Positions 42,401 through 48,490 of a stretch of 64,000 nt of DNA are shown here, piece after piece (within the stretch, counting starts at the first letter, position 1; each line of letters begins with the position of its first letter). Location of the stretch: positions 17,519 through 81,518 of the forward strand of contig JAECUM010004367.1 in assembly GCA_016617855.1 (NCBI GenBank), written 5' to 3'. The notes under the pieces were generated by a model, which searched no databases, was not told where the DNA came from, and saw nothing but the letters and a program-made list of their open reading frames with translations. The position numbers were made by a program, and so were the translations under genes. Source of the stretch: Megalonaias nervosa. Taxonomy: Eukaryota; Mollusca; Bivalvia; Unionida; Unionidae.

Positions 42401-45400
42401 AACTTGCTTACGAGAATATTTTCAGAAACCTGAATTTGTCTTCTTTACAATGGTACCAAATATGTATTCCTATCACAAGAAATGAAATTTATATAAGTCA
42501 TTGAAAATATGTTGCCTACATTTATTAAGATCTTGAAGTTACTTAGTGTTGAATGGTAGTCTTTCCCTTGTAGTTACTTAGTGGTGAAAGGGTTAATTGG
42601 TGACCAATTGGAAATCACTGTTTCTGCTTCAAGGCGCTACACAAGTTTTGTCAGTGGCTGACCTTAACACTTCGCCAGCTCTGTTCCAAGCAGCTTGAGA
42701 GACGTCAGCTTCACCTCACACAAGCAGAGACGATGGTACTTGCTTTCGGGCTCCTTTTTTCACTTCCTGGTCTCACTATGTCATGGGAAGACTTGGCCTT
42801 CAGAGCCTTCATTGAAGTTTTCCACCTTTTGCCTCCTGAGTTCTGCCCTCCTCCTCCCTACCTTGTCAGCCACCTGGACCAGAATTAAAGCATCTCTTGA
42901 TCTTGTCATGGAAAGGGAAGAAACCATCTTCAAATTACTTTCGAAGTCTGGCAGAATCTGGTTCTTAAACAGAGATGGTCAACATACTTTAGCCAGTGCC
43001 ATCACAGCAGCTGCAAATTTAAAGTTGGTGGAATGTGAAGCACTGCTCTCCACCTCCACCTTCTGTAAGAATTATCATAAGGCCAAACTACAATCACAAC
43101 TGTAATCCTGTAATATACTTTTTAATGGCCAGATTGACAAAATACACAAACAAGCTACTAGCAAGACAAATTTTCCCACCCACCTCCAACCACAACACTG
43201 ATAACATTTCGGAAAACCAGCAAAAGGAACCAGGACACGACTTGAAAAATCTCTGGCAAGTGGTCCTATCGTTGTTCCTGAGGGTGCTCACAAAACAAAG
43301 CAGATAAAAGATAGAGACTTAGCAATTGCTTATGGAAAAGTTTCTCTTCACGACCACCTCCATTTCAAAAGAATGATGTCTCACATTGCCCTTCCCATAG
43401 ATCCAGGTAGGAGGAAGGCTTCAATTCTTTGCTGCTGAATGGGATAAGATTTGCCATGACAACCATTGGACCTGACAAGTAGTTTCCAAGGGATTCTGCA
43501 TCACTTTCAAAACACCTCTTCTGACCAGACTCTAATTAGCTACCACATTCCAACAGACCCATTCAGAAACACGACTTTGCACCATGAAGTAAACAACCTT
43601 CAGCAGTAAAGGGCAATGGGAATCGTTTGAAATATAAATTCCCCGGGATTTCGTTCCAGACTTTCTTGGTACAAAAGGCCAATGGCACTCTGTGCTGTCA
43701 TCAACTTAAATTAGCATCCTCAATCAATTAATTCATGCTTCTTGGTTCTTGATGAAAACACCACAGTGCATTTTGAATGCTGTTCAAGAGGGAGGCTTCA
43801 CAATCAGTGTTGACTTGAAGATCAATTCGTCATGTACAAAGCATCTTTCCAGAAGTTTCTGCATTTCACCTACACCAACATGGTTTATCAATTCCAAGCA
43901 CTTCCATTTGGATTTGACATTAGTCCCTGGGGCTTCACTCTGATGAACCGTATTGTGGCTGTCTGTACCATCTCCAAGGCAGCAGCATTAAGTTCCCTGG
44001 ATGACATCCTGCAGAATCATCAGGTGACCTGTATATTAGAACAAGATATGATAACTCTTATCACACTGCTTATAATCTGGGTTTCCTCATCAACAAGGAC
44101 AAATCCGACTTAGTACTATGTCGACAATTTGTTCATCTAGGTATGGAACTCAACACACAGGTAAACTGAGTATGTCTCCCTCAGGAACGGGCATTGAAAT
44201 CGGGACTATAGTGGCTTTATCAATTATGGGAATCTCTGCATGTGAATTCCTTCACCTTCTAGGCTTGCTCAACATGGCAGCGGACCTCATCTTAAGGTCA
44301 CCTTCGTATGCGACTCTTAAAGATGATGCTTTTTATCTCAGTGGAGGCCAAAAGTTTGCCCACTGGACCAACCACTTCTCAATGCACAGATGAGGTACCA
44401 TCTGCAGACTTAACTTGCCTCATGGCGAGTATACCTCTGCAAATACAGCTGCCAGAGATCGCAGTCTGTATGGATGCAAGTACAGAAATCGGGGGGTCAC
44501 ACCTACTGCCGTCTTTTTGGGAACCCAGTGGAATGTGGTCTCCCCAGGACTGGCATCTATGTATCAATTTCCTCTGTATGAAAGCCATCTTGAAAGTCTT
44601 TTGCTGATGGGAAGAATTTTTCACTGGAAAGGGAGTCCTCATACTCTTCAACAGCCCAAAGGTGATGACCTATCTCAAATAGCAAGGAGGAACCAAGGCC
44701 CCAGACTTTTGCATACTGGCATGGGACTTTTTAAAGTGGTGTCTTCAACAACAAATCCACATCCAAGTCCATCATATTCATGGACATCTACATGCAATAG
44801 CAGATTCTTTGAACTGGGACAGTCAGCTTACACAGACAGAATAGTTTCTCATTCACTTGGATTCATTCAGATAAGCACCTGATGAGACCGATCACTGGTG
44901 GACCTGTTTGTGATAAGGTGGAATACCAAGCTCCCGACTTTTGTCTCCTCAATCCCAGAGCTACAAGCCTAGGCAGTCAATGCACTATTGGTATGGCCTG
45001 GATGCATAAGCCTATCCTTCAACACCTCTGATCCCAAAGGTGATACCAAGCATGAGAATTGAAGTCTCATCTGTTCATCATTGCACCACTCACATGGGAG
45101 TTATTTATCAACGACCTCCGCAACCTCACAGCATCAATTCTACTGAAATCGAGAATTTCCCTCATCTACTCAAACAACCACAATGGCAGTTGTTTCATAC
45201 CAAACCCAGAACTACTGAATCAACATGTCTGGATTATATTAAACAGGCCCTCCGAAATAAATTGTTCTCAATCAGTCGTGGAGAGAATTACTCAAGCAAT
45301 CATCATACACGTACATCCTCCCCGCAGTTACATCCATATAGAGACCATTCCATATGCTCCAGTAGTAACTGAGATATCCCGAGTTTTGCTGCCAAATATC

Positions 45401-48333
45401 AAGGGAAGATCACTCTGCCCGACCACCACCTAGGTGGGCAGATAACTTTTAGCTTTTTTTAGCTAAAAGTTTTATCTGGGAGGGCTGGATTTGTGAGGTT
45501 GTAGTTGTAGTTCTAAGGTATTATGATTGGGTAAGTATTCGTGAAGAAACTTATTTTACAAGAAAAAATCTTCAGGTTGACAATAGCAGGACATTATATT
45601 TAGTTACATCTTATTGAAAATAGATCTAACTTCTACAAAAATGCTGACTTCCATACTGTGGTCTTGTTATCTTCAACAGTTCTGTGTTTGCTGTCATCCT
45701 AAGCAAAAGCCACAAGGCAAAACTCGGACAATCATTTTATTTTCTCTTTAGGCTTTAATGCTGCTTTATATTGAATGCAATTAATATTTTTGACTGGTTC
45801 ACTCAACTAATGAGAAAAATCAATGCAAACTTCTACGCACTTTCTTGGAGACTACAATATGATGCAGTTAAAGATGACTTTCTCAATTGGTGTAGCAGTA
45901 CCAATAAAACCAAGTAAAAAGAAATCTGTTCCTGTATGAGGCATGACGTAAAATGGTCTATATAATCTTGATAAATCCTTGAATTGGATGGGTTGTCTTC
46001 TAAAATTTTTGAATTTTGTGGAAAAGCTCCCTGAATTGTTCCCCAAACTTCTTGAATTTATCAGAGGGAATACAGAATGTTTGAAGTTAATAAAATATAT
46101 AATTTGTTACCTTCAGCATTTTTATATTTATTTTAAAACGAATAAAGAAATAAAATAAGACATTTGCCACCTGGAGTAGCATCCCTTTGCTGTAGTGTTG
46201 TGCTCATTTATTCTGTTTTTGACTTTTGCGCTTGCTTCTGCAATGATAAAGCAACATTGATAAAAGTTCAATTTCATTAAGTATAAATACTTCTTGGAAA
46301 CTTTGGAAGTCTTTAAAAAACCTTGAAAAGTTGCTGAAAATCAATCTGGGCCTGTTTGAATCATGAAAAAAATGGATTTGGTAGACATTTTTTAAATAAA
46401 ATAAAGAATAAATGGATTATTTTATTCTTTATAAGTTCTAATTGTCAAACGAAAGACGTAACAACTATTCCAAATGATCATTACAAAAAACAGAAATAAC
46501 TGGAAAGGTCCTGAACAGATATTTGTGTCAGTGTGGGTCTGTCTATCTTGTTAACAAATCATGTGATACTAAGTTAAAGAAACCTAGACCAAAAACGATC
46601 TTAAATTGATTGTTCAGGTTACAAGAAGCAGTTTTTTATTTGTTAGTTACACAATATTGTGTTTAAGTAGAACTATATATTCATGGCTTGTACAGCCTTG
46701 ATACATTCTTAAATTTGAGGGATTGCCTTGAAAATTCATTACATTTTGAAAATGTTGATTTGTCCTTTAAAAACTCTTTTAATTTGCCTGATGGAATATA
46801 AAAGATTAAAACCAAATACAATGTTTCACTTTTTAAAACCCAGAATGTTTACTGTTGATGATTGTTCTGAAACTGTTGACTAAATAAGCAAATAAAATGG
46901 GATAAAATTCTTTGGATCAATGACATGTGAAACATCAGATGGTATTTATATTTGCTGTAGGGTTGCTCTAATTAGATATTTATTTTTGTTGTGTTCTTTG
47001 TTACGTCGATCATACACATTTATGCAGTGATTAAAGAAAATTATTACATGTGGAGAGTTAAATTTATACCAGAGAAATGTACCTTAAAGACTTTAAAAAG
47101 TCTTATAAAACTCCTGAAAAACAACTGGGGGCAGGGATTCCCACAGAATTATCAGGGGAGAATGAAACATGTTTAAAGGTGAAATTTTGGGAAGGGGGGG
47201 GGGCGCTTATGTGCTAAGATATTACTTTCAGTGTCATTAGGACATAATTAAAATTATCTAAGGCTTGAATTGAATTAGCTTCTATTATTACATCATCATT
47301 ATGCCTGCCAGTGGGAGGGATACATTGACACAGTTAAAATCATACAGACTTTCCTTACTTTTTTGTTAGTTTACAACTGGAAGATTATGTGAATCTCGTA
47401 TTTGCCTATTAAATTTTTACTAAATTACTTTTCTGTGTTTCAGAGGTGTACAGCTGTCCTTGGTGCAGACATTCATTCAGCATGGCTGTATTCCTAGCCT
47501 TTCATGTCAAGAGGATTCATGGATGTAAACTGAAGTATGAAGAAATCAGAATGATTGAAATCCTTTTTGCTGCTGTTGAAAACCATTTAGGAGTGAAATT
47601 CAGGGAACAACATGCAAATAATGCTAGGAAAAAAGATCACTTGAAAATTCTCCATGGAGGAAATGTGTTTAATCAGTGTGCTTCTAGAGGTCTTTTTCAT
47701 CAGACCTTGCAGAAAAATTTGAATGAGAAATTTGAACAGGATAATGTTTCAAATTTAGTGAGATGCGATGATACAAGTATTGATAAAAATTTAAATATGA
47801 CAGATGTTAAACACCAACAGAATGCAGAAGAACCTTGCAAATGTGATGTCTGTGGTTATTCAACTTCAAATGCTGGTCATCTGAAGAGACACATGAGAAC
47901 ACACACTGGAGAGAAACCTTACAAATGTGATGTCTGTGGTTATTCTTGTTCACAAGCTGTAAATCTGAAGAGACACATGAGAACACACACTGGAGAGAAA
48001 CCTTACAAATGTGATGTCTGTGGTTATTCAACTTCAAATGCTGGTCATCTGAAGACACACATGAGAACACACACTGGAGAGAAACCTTACAAATGTGATG
48101 TCTGTGGTTATTCAACTTCATATGCTGGTGATCTGAAGACACACATGAGAACACACACTGGAGAGAAACCTTACAAATGTGATGTCTGTGGTTATTCTTG
48201 TTCACAAGCTGCAAGTCTGAAGAGACACATGAGAACACACACTGGAGAGAAACCTTACAAATGTGATGTCTGTGGTTATTCTTGTTCACAAGTTGATAAT
48301 CTGAAGACACACATGAGAACACACAGCGAATAA
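6538..48333 (+). CDS. PRDM9: PRDM9-like histone methyltransferase / zinc-finger protein (whole gene, 8 exons)
   Basis: In vertebrates PRDM9 trimethylates histone H3 on K4 and K36 at sites chosen by its zinc-finger array and so places meiotic recombination hotspots. Here the exons at 6538-6694, 11493-11624, 20997-21100, 23614-23722, 28220-28296, 30185-30382, 38531-38798 and 47444-48333 sum to 1935 nt, exactly 645 codons including the stop. Each junction has AG/GT borders and agreeing phases (1,1,0,1,0,0,1). Domain order: KRAB-related (about 8-53), acidic WTP segment, SSXRD (about 140-165), zinc knuckle (168-190), PR/SET (about 205-335), single C2H2 finger (353-373), six-finger array (480-644). 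This is the complete vertebrate PRDM9 layout. Start chosen: ATG 6538, the first Met in the open frame of the exon. Function in meiosis is inferred from the architecture. Confidence 0.9.
6695..8950. other. Intron 1, left part; nothing recognised
   Basis: No repeat, RNA or coding segment stands out. Short minus-strand frames around 7776-8068 overlap each other in different frames and show no domain. Confidence 0.45.
8955..9225 (-). repeat. tRNA-derived SINE (family 2), copy 1
   Basis: On the minus strand the element starts with a tRNA-like head (AAATGGTCTAAGGTGCTCAC near 9180-9200, then a B-box-like segment near 9130-9145) and ends with a body that reads on the plus strand as GTTGTAGGGTTTAACGCCAT. 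A closely similar, less decayed copy is at 54785-55035, where the head is readable as GTTGCCGAGTGGTCTAAAGC. Pol III-derived SINE; no coding content. Confidence 0.75.
9404..9438. repeat. (TA)n microsatellite
   Basis: Perfect TA dinucleotide repeat within intron 1, followed by a short GTGTGTGT run. Confidence 0.95.
9563..10382. mobile_element. Nonautonomous piggyBac-like element (820 bp)
   Basis: The element is bounded by TTAA at 9559-9562 and 10383-10386, with inverted termini CCCTTTAGCTAC and GTAGCTAAAGGG. TTAA target sites and CCCTT-type ends define piggyBac transposons. Its only frame is the acidic 70-residue ORF at 9919-10131, which resembles the N-terminal leader of a piggyBac transposase; the catalytic part is missing, so it would depend on a transposase supplied elsewhere. 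Confidence 0.85.
9919..10131 (+). CDS. Short acidic ORF in piggyBac element (transposase N-terminus, truncated)
   Basis: A 70-codon frame begins MDSDSDMSDFEGF and is rich in Asp, Glu and Ser, like the acidic N-terminal tail of piggyBac transposases. It ends before any DDD catalytic segment; the flanking sequence then runs to the right terminus. It sits centrally between the two TTAA-flanked ends. I cannot show that it is translated; it may simply be what is left after an internal deletion. Confidence 0.55.
   Translation: MDSDSDMSDFEGFNASDIEKFNGSFLENGSDIDVSPVSTLDVCDFESDDEDLFCGIQNSLRDWDFLYDGM
10387..11492. other. Intron 1, right part; nothing recognised
   Basis: No named repeat, RNA or coding segment. 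The acceptor GTGGTTTTGCAG ends at 11492. Confidence 0.4.
11493..11624 (+). CDS. PRDM9: PRDM9-like exon 2: acidic WTP linker after KRAB
   Basis: The exon lies between GTTTTGCAG and AAAG|GTGAGA, phase 1 at both ends. It codes for GLPAVKPEFM, a basic run (RSRARKRPK), and then SSDDSDEDWTP, the conserved segment that follows KRAB in PRDM9 (human DSDEEWTP). The G-L-x-A-x-x-P-x-F-M opening also matches the vertebrate exon. The basic run could serve as a nuclear localisation signal, which is inference. Exon boundaries and phase agree with the KRAB exon. Confidence 0.9.
11625..14182. other. Intron 2, left part; nothing recognised
   Basis: AT-rich sequence. A 22-codon frame behind an AG at 12780 was considered as an exon and rejected (poor acceptor and donor, wrong phase). 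A poly-A run lies near 13820. Confidence 0.4.
14183..14857. mobile_element. TIR family 'CAGACCTGCCAAC', copy 1
   Basis: The left end is CAGACCTGCCAAC and the right end is GTTGGCAGGTCT (final G lost). The interior is collinear with the copies at 17046, 31403 and 32781, including the shared subterminal TGCCTTACCGAGATGGTCTTG. The 147-codon minus-strand frame inside (14356-14799) is not shared as a frame by the other copies and is probably fortuitous. The target duplication is unclear for this copy. Confidence 0.75.
14858..16940. other. Intron 2, middle; nothing recognised
   Basis: No repeat or coding segment that I can name. Short overlapping frames at 16522-16819 on both strands are shadows of each other. 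Confidence 0.4.
16941..17042 (+). repeat. Dispersed repeat fragment (inverted partner at 56100)
   Basis: The segment around TGGTTGTTAAACTAAATTTG is the reverse complement of 56101-56195 with scattered mismatches over about 95 bp. Class unknown. Confidence 0.7.
17427..18648. mobile_element. hAT-like insertion inside TIR element copy 2
   Basis: Comparison with the uninterrupted copies shows that 17427-18648 splits the sequence CAGATTCTTGTG. The ends read CAGTGTATCCC and GGGAAACACTG, hAT-style short inverted termini, and CAGATT is repeated on both sides (6 bp, or 8 bp if two bases were lost on the left). A Mutator-like MITE is nested inside it. No intact transposase frame is present. Confidence 0.7.
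18444..18520. mobile_element. Mutator-like MITE, 77 bp, perfect 9-bp target duplication
   Basis: Palindromic element with ends TAGTCTGGTTCTCTGTTT and AAACAGGGAACCAGACTA, flanked on both sides by TGCCTATGC. It is the same family as 1782-1879. Confidence 0.85.
19045..20996. other. Intron 2, right part; possible decayed coding traces
   Basis: Segments near 19110-19140 and 19845-19890 read as short acidic Asp/Ser/Glu-rich peptides in one frame, as in transposase leaders, but stops prevent any family call. The intron ends with the strong acceptor TTTTTCCTTTTTAG at 20996. Confidence 0.3.
20997..21100 (+). CDS. PRDM9: PRDM9-like exon 3: basic linker
   Basis: The exon sits behind a long pyrimidine tract and ends at CTTGAG|GTAGCA; it enters at phase 1 and leaves at phase 0, fitting its neighbours on both sides. 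It codes for a Lys/Ser-rich linker (KKMLKFTITSKG, then QAKKSLSTEGKK) without a named domain. In vertebrates this region between the WTP segment and SSXRD is also poorly conserved. The call rests on splice signals, phase and position rather than on homology. Confidence 0.7.
21436..21630. mobile_element. Decayed Harbinger-like MITE
   Basis: The sequence is a degraded relative of the MITE at 55331-55517: it shares ACATTTAAACATA, CCAGGGAAGGCA, AAATTGCATCTA and the terminal TGGAACTGCCC. Its left end is badly worn. Confidence 0.65.
21631..23613. other. Intron 3; no feature supported
   Basis: The longest frame (22106-22540, minus, 144 codons) has no domain I recognise and no flanking splice or repeat context. 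The acceptor for exon 4 (CTTTTGTTTTCAG) ends at 23613. Confidence 0.4.
23614..23722 (+). CDS. PRDM9: PRDM9-like exon 4: SSXRD motif
   Basis: The exon starts after CTTTTGTTTTCAG at phase 0 and ends at CTTT|GTATGT at phase 1. It codes for TKSKKSTEVKHQYPLRENRA, followed by a short acidic tail ending in DDDQFL. This is the SSX repression domain pattern of PRDM9 (K-x-Y-S-L-R-E-R-K, then DDDYLYC). In SSX proteins SSXRD mediates repression and chromatin association. The split Tyr codon at the end is completed by exon 5 to give the LYC start of the zinc knuckle, which independently supports the splice call. Confidence 0.9.
23723..27055. other. Intron 4, left part; nothing recognised
   Basis: AT-rich with several homopolymer runs (24660-24700 is an A/T-rich simple tract). 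No named element. Confidence 0.4.
27060..27135 (+). repeat. Possible tRNA-derived SINE head (decayed)
   Basis: The order AATAGGTCAGTTGGCAGAGG, TTTTAATTCAAGGGTC, then a worn B-box region resembles a tRNA with a TTTTAAT anticodon loop (Lys-like). Boxes are too mutated for a functional tRNA. Confidence 0.4.
27605..27745 (+). repeat. Probable tRNA-derived SINE fragment
   Basis: A tRNA-like head (GGCTCAGTGATTAGCATGCA) is followed by CTTTGGCAAGGCACTCTACT and TGCCTCAGCACC, the kind of central segment found downstream of the B box in many animal SINEs. Boundaries are uncertain. Confidence 0.5.
28220..28296 (+). CDS. PRDM9: PRDM9-like exon 5: zinc knuckle before SET
   Basis: The exon lies between CATTCTGCAG and AATAAG|GTAAAT (phase 1 in, phase 0 out). 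With the split Tyr codon it reads YCEECNKEYEGNCPDHGP, a C-x2-C ... C-x2-H zinc knuckle matching vertebrate PRDM9 (YCEMCQ ... CAAHGP). In crystal structures this knuckle packs against the PR/SET domain. All four metal ligands are present. Confidence 0.92.
28427..28535. mobile_element. Mutator-like MITE, 109 bp hairpin with perfect 9-bp target duplication
   Basis: Nearly the whole element folds back on itself: GCCAATCATTCCAATTTTCA near the left end pairs with TGAAAATTGGAAATGGC near the right end, and AATGTCA pairs with TGACATT at the tip. CATTATGAT occurs on both sides (28418-28426 and 28536-28544). It sits 130 bp past exon 5. Its termini differ from the TAGTCTGG family. Confidence 0.8.
28545..30184. 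other. Intron 5; nothing recognised
   Basis: No repeat or gene I can name. The acceptor TTATCTACAG ends at 30184. Confidence 0.4.
30185..30382 (+). CDS. PRDM9: PRDM9-like exon 6: PR/SET domain, N-terminal half
   Basis: Phase 0 at both ends, donor CAG|GTAAAA. The exon codes for TLPPGLTIKESGIPNAGLGV and then RFGPYVGVITKD, the start of the PRDM9 PR/SET domain (vertebrate SLPPGLRI...SGIPQAGLGVW...FGPYEG). The GLGVW stretch forms part of the S-adenosylmethionine pocket in SET proteins. The Tyr of FGPY (residue 240 here) corresponds to Tyr276 of human PRDM9, one of three residues needed for full activity. Confidence 0.94.
30383..31402. other. Intron 6, left part
   Basis: Near 30650 a TA-flanked CAGTTAAACCCCTC segment resembles a pogo-type terminus, and 33905-33935 (GTGAGGGGTTTCACTTTACT) could be a matching opposite terminus from the same family, but the interval between them holds two other elements and I could not establish one element. 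Confidence 0.35.
31403..32194. mobile_element. TIR family 'CAGACCTGCCAAC', copy 3 (best preserved, 792 bp)
   Basis: Left end CAGACCTGCCAACCCTTA and right end TCAGGGTTGGCAGGTCTG are long inverted termini; the 6-bp direct repeat AGTTTG flanks both sides exactly. The interior matches copy 2 once the nested insertion there is removed, and copy 4 at 32781. No transposase was recognised, so this is a nonautonomous element. Confidence 0.85.
32195..32780. other. Spacer between two copies of the same TIR family
   Basis: A plus-strand stretch near 32435-32510 reads as an acidic peptide (ADDESDEYNAE) before stops; origin unknown. Confidence 0.3.
32781..33586. mobile_element. TIR family 'CAGACCTGCCAAC', copy 4
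   Basis: Left end CAGACCTGCCAACCCTTATG, right end worn (GGCAGGCAGGTATG). Flanks AATTTC and ATTTTC give a 6-bp duplication with one mismatch. Collinear with copy 3 only 590 bp away, in the same orientation. Confidence 0.8.
33587..35743. other. Intron 6, middle; nothing recognised
   Basis: No coding or named repeat content. Confidence 0.4.
35744..36422. mobile_element. Divergent relative of the 'CAGACCTGCCA' TIR family
   Basis: Left end CAGACCTGCCACTTATCC and right end AAAAGTTGGCAGGTCTG are inverted, but the interior is not alignable by eye with copies 1-4 and no clear target duplication is visible. An internal GGTGGCAGGTCTG (36167-36179) may be a second terminus from a nested or chimeric copy. 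Confidence 0.5.
36423..38530. other. Intron 6, right part; nothing recognised
   Basis: A poly-pyrimidine stretch with the strong acceptor TTTTTTCTTCTTTCAG ends at 38530. Confidence 0.45.
38531..38798 (+). CDS. PRDM9: PRDM9-like exon 7: PR/SET domain, catalytic half
   Basis: Phase 0 in, phase 1 out (GAAG|GTAATT). The exon contains the SET signature NWMRYINCAR (vertebrate NWMRYVNCAR), EQNLTAYQY, GHIYYRAF and KELLVWYGNEYGRDLGI. Tyr306 (IYYR) and Tyr322 (VWYG) correspond to Tyr341 and Tyr357 of human PRDM9; with Tyr240 in exon 6 the active-site trio is complete and their spacing (66 and 16) is almost that of human (65 and 16). The NCAR segment carries the cofactor-binding Asn-Cys pair. Active H3K4/H3K36 methyltransferase is therefore predicted, not shown. 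Confidence 0.95.
38799..39875. other. Intron 7, left part; nothing recognised
   Basis: A 100-codon frame at 39538-39840 (+) has no domain I know and overlaps an opposite-strand frame. Confidence 0.35.
39876..40048 (-). repeat. Inverted repeat arm 1
   Basis: About 170 bp are the reverse complement of 40810-40982 with a few mismatches; shared anchors are CCATGGCCATGGCTGTATTGG here and its complement at 40835. On the minus strand both arms can be read as MAMDKECLN ... FRRQEEDA, so the arms derive from one coding sequence of unknown family. Confidence 0.8.
40810..40982 (+). repeat. Inverted repeat arm 2
   Basis: Partner of 39876-40048, separated by about 760 bp. The peptide MAMDKECLN ... SFRRQEEDA is readable on the plus strand. 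Family not recognised; a gag-like segment of the nearby DIRS relic is one possibility. Confidence 0.8.
41147..42596 (+). mobile_element. Internally deleted piggyBac element, copy 1
   Basis: TTAA at 41147-41150 is followed by CCCTTTCAACACTG; the right end reads CAC/AGTGGTGAAAGGG + TTAA (42593-42596). Between them is a piggyBac transposase remnant: an acidic leader starting near 41430 (MADSPDDESELSGDE), then YFQLFYSD-like, a LMEVMKFDRDELYW segment and IMSRDRFFQVKHYLHFSDD, all from the N-terminal half of DDE_Tnp_1_7. After HKILPW the sequence jumps to the 3' noncoding end, so the catalytic Asp residues are missing. Several frameshifts and a stop after RECIQQE are present. Confidence 0.85.
41431..42146 (+). 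pseudogene. piggyBac transposase fragment (N-terminal half)
   Basis: The best frame piece is 41892-42146, reading KFDRDELYWNKSEKFWL and IMSRDRFFQVKHYLHFSDD, diagnostic of the DDE_Tnp_1_7 family. Upstream pieces lie in other frames. Compared with the usual roughly 550-600 residues, less than half is left. It cannot encode an active transposase. Confidence 0.8.
42640..45440 (+). pseudogene. DIRS-type retrotransposon relic (gag-like, RT, RNase H, distal pol)
   Basis: In order on the plus strand: a gag-like stretch (AANLKLVECEALLSTS, near 43010); a reverse transcriptase region with VYQFQALPFGFDISPWGF (43878-43935) followed by a LDDILQ box in place of the usual YLDD; GFLINKDKSDLV near 44085; an RNase H start with SVWMQVQK/GGHTY near 44460 and QGGTKAPDFCILAWDFLKWC near 44685; HGHLHAIADSLNWD near 44785; and DLFVIRWNTKLPTFVS near 44905. 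The QFQALPFG and DLFATRxNHKLPLFVSP patterns are typical of DIRS-like elements. The frame changes many times and has stops throughout. The tyrosine recombinase itself is not readable; termini were not found. Confidence 0.75.
45440..45477. repeat. Short perfect-looking hairpin at the end of the DIRS relic
   Basis: AGATAAcTTTTAGCT is followed after a T-rich loop by AGCTAAAAGTTTTATCT, a stem of about 16 bp. It lies directly after the last DIRS-like peptide. Confidence 0.6.
45480..47443. other. Intron 7, right part; possible diverged tandem duplication
   Basis: Blocks at about 45990-46350 and 46720-47140 share a similar order of motifs (CTTGAATTT..., TTGCTGTAG.GTTG, CTTTAAAAAAcCTTGAAAAG-like) and may be old duplicates, but the similarity is weak by eye. 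The acceptor TTTTCTGTGTTTCAG ends at 47443. Confidence 0.3.
47444..48333 (+). CDS. PRDM9: PRDM9-like exon 8: isolated finger and six-finger tandem C2H2 array
   Basis: Enters at phase 1 after TTTCTGTGTTTCAG and ends with TAA at 48331. It begins EVYSCPWCRHSF, a single C2H2 finger (C-x2-C-x12-H-x4-H) that also precedes the array in vertebrate PRDM9. After about 110 residues without known domains come six fingers with TGEKPYKCDVCGYS linkers, starting at Cys codons 47836, 47920, 48004, 48088, 48172 and 48256. Helix residues -1,2,3,6 are NGHR, QVNR, NGHT, YGDT, QASR and QDNT. Outside these positions and one T/C alternation the fingers are almost identical in DNA. The array decides the DNA target. 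The last finger ends HSE and stop instead of a new linker. Confidence 0.95.
47833..48330 (+). repeat. PRDM9: 84-bp minisatellite encoding the C2H2 finger array (6 units)
   Basis: Six head-to-tail 84-bp units; the segment from CTGAAGA(G/C)ACACATGAGAA through TGTGATGTCTGTGGTTATTC is invariant apart from single changes. This homogeneity at synonymous sites together with variable contact codons indicates gene conversion or unequal exchange between units. Confidence 0.95.
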
Positions 48334-48490
48334 AAACCCAGTTGCAGTTTGGATATTCGTCTGCCAAGGATGGTAATCCTAAGAAAAACAGAGAACACTG
48401 CGAGTGGTGGGAGATTCCTCATAAATGTGAAACCTGATTATTCAGTGTTTTAAAGCAGGTGACCTGAATAATATACACATGAGAAAAAGG
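48334..48490 (+). pseudogene. Two decayed C2H2 finger units directly after the stop codon
   Basis: The sequence continues the array in worn form. Unit 7: TTTGGATATTCGTCTGCCAA then GGTAATCCTAAGAAAAACAG and GAGAACAC align with GTCTGTGGTTATTC ... GGTAATCTGAAGACACACATG AGAACAC, and read FGYSSAKDGNPKKNREH in a shifted frame. Unit 8: GGAGATTCCTCATAAATGTG, GATTATTCAG, GCAGGTGACCTGAATAATAT and ACACATGAGA align with a whole finger. The stop at 48331 arose in the former linker (GGAGAGAAA-type to GCGAATAAA). Confidence 0.8.

Noticed and set aside
47833..48330. CRISPR-like regular repeat
   Set aside because: The 84-bp period encodes linked C2H2 fingers in one frame; there are no unique spacers.
47807..48367. 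186-codon minus-strand ORF
   Set aside because: It is the antisense shadow of the 84-bp finger repeat, which stays open because the repeat length is a multiple of three.
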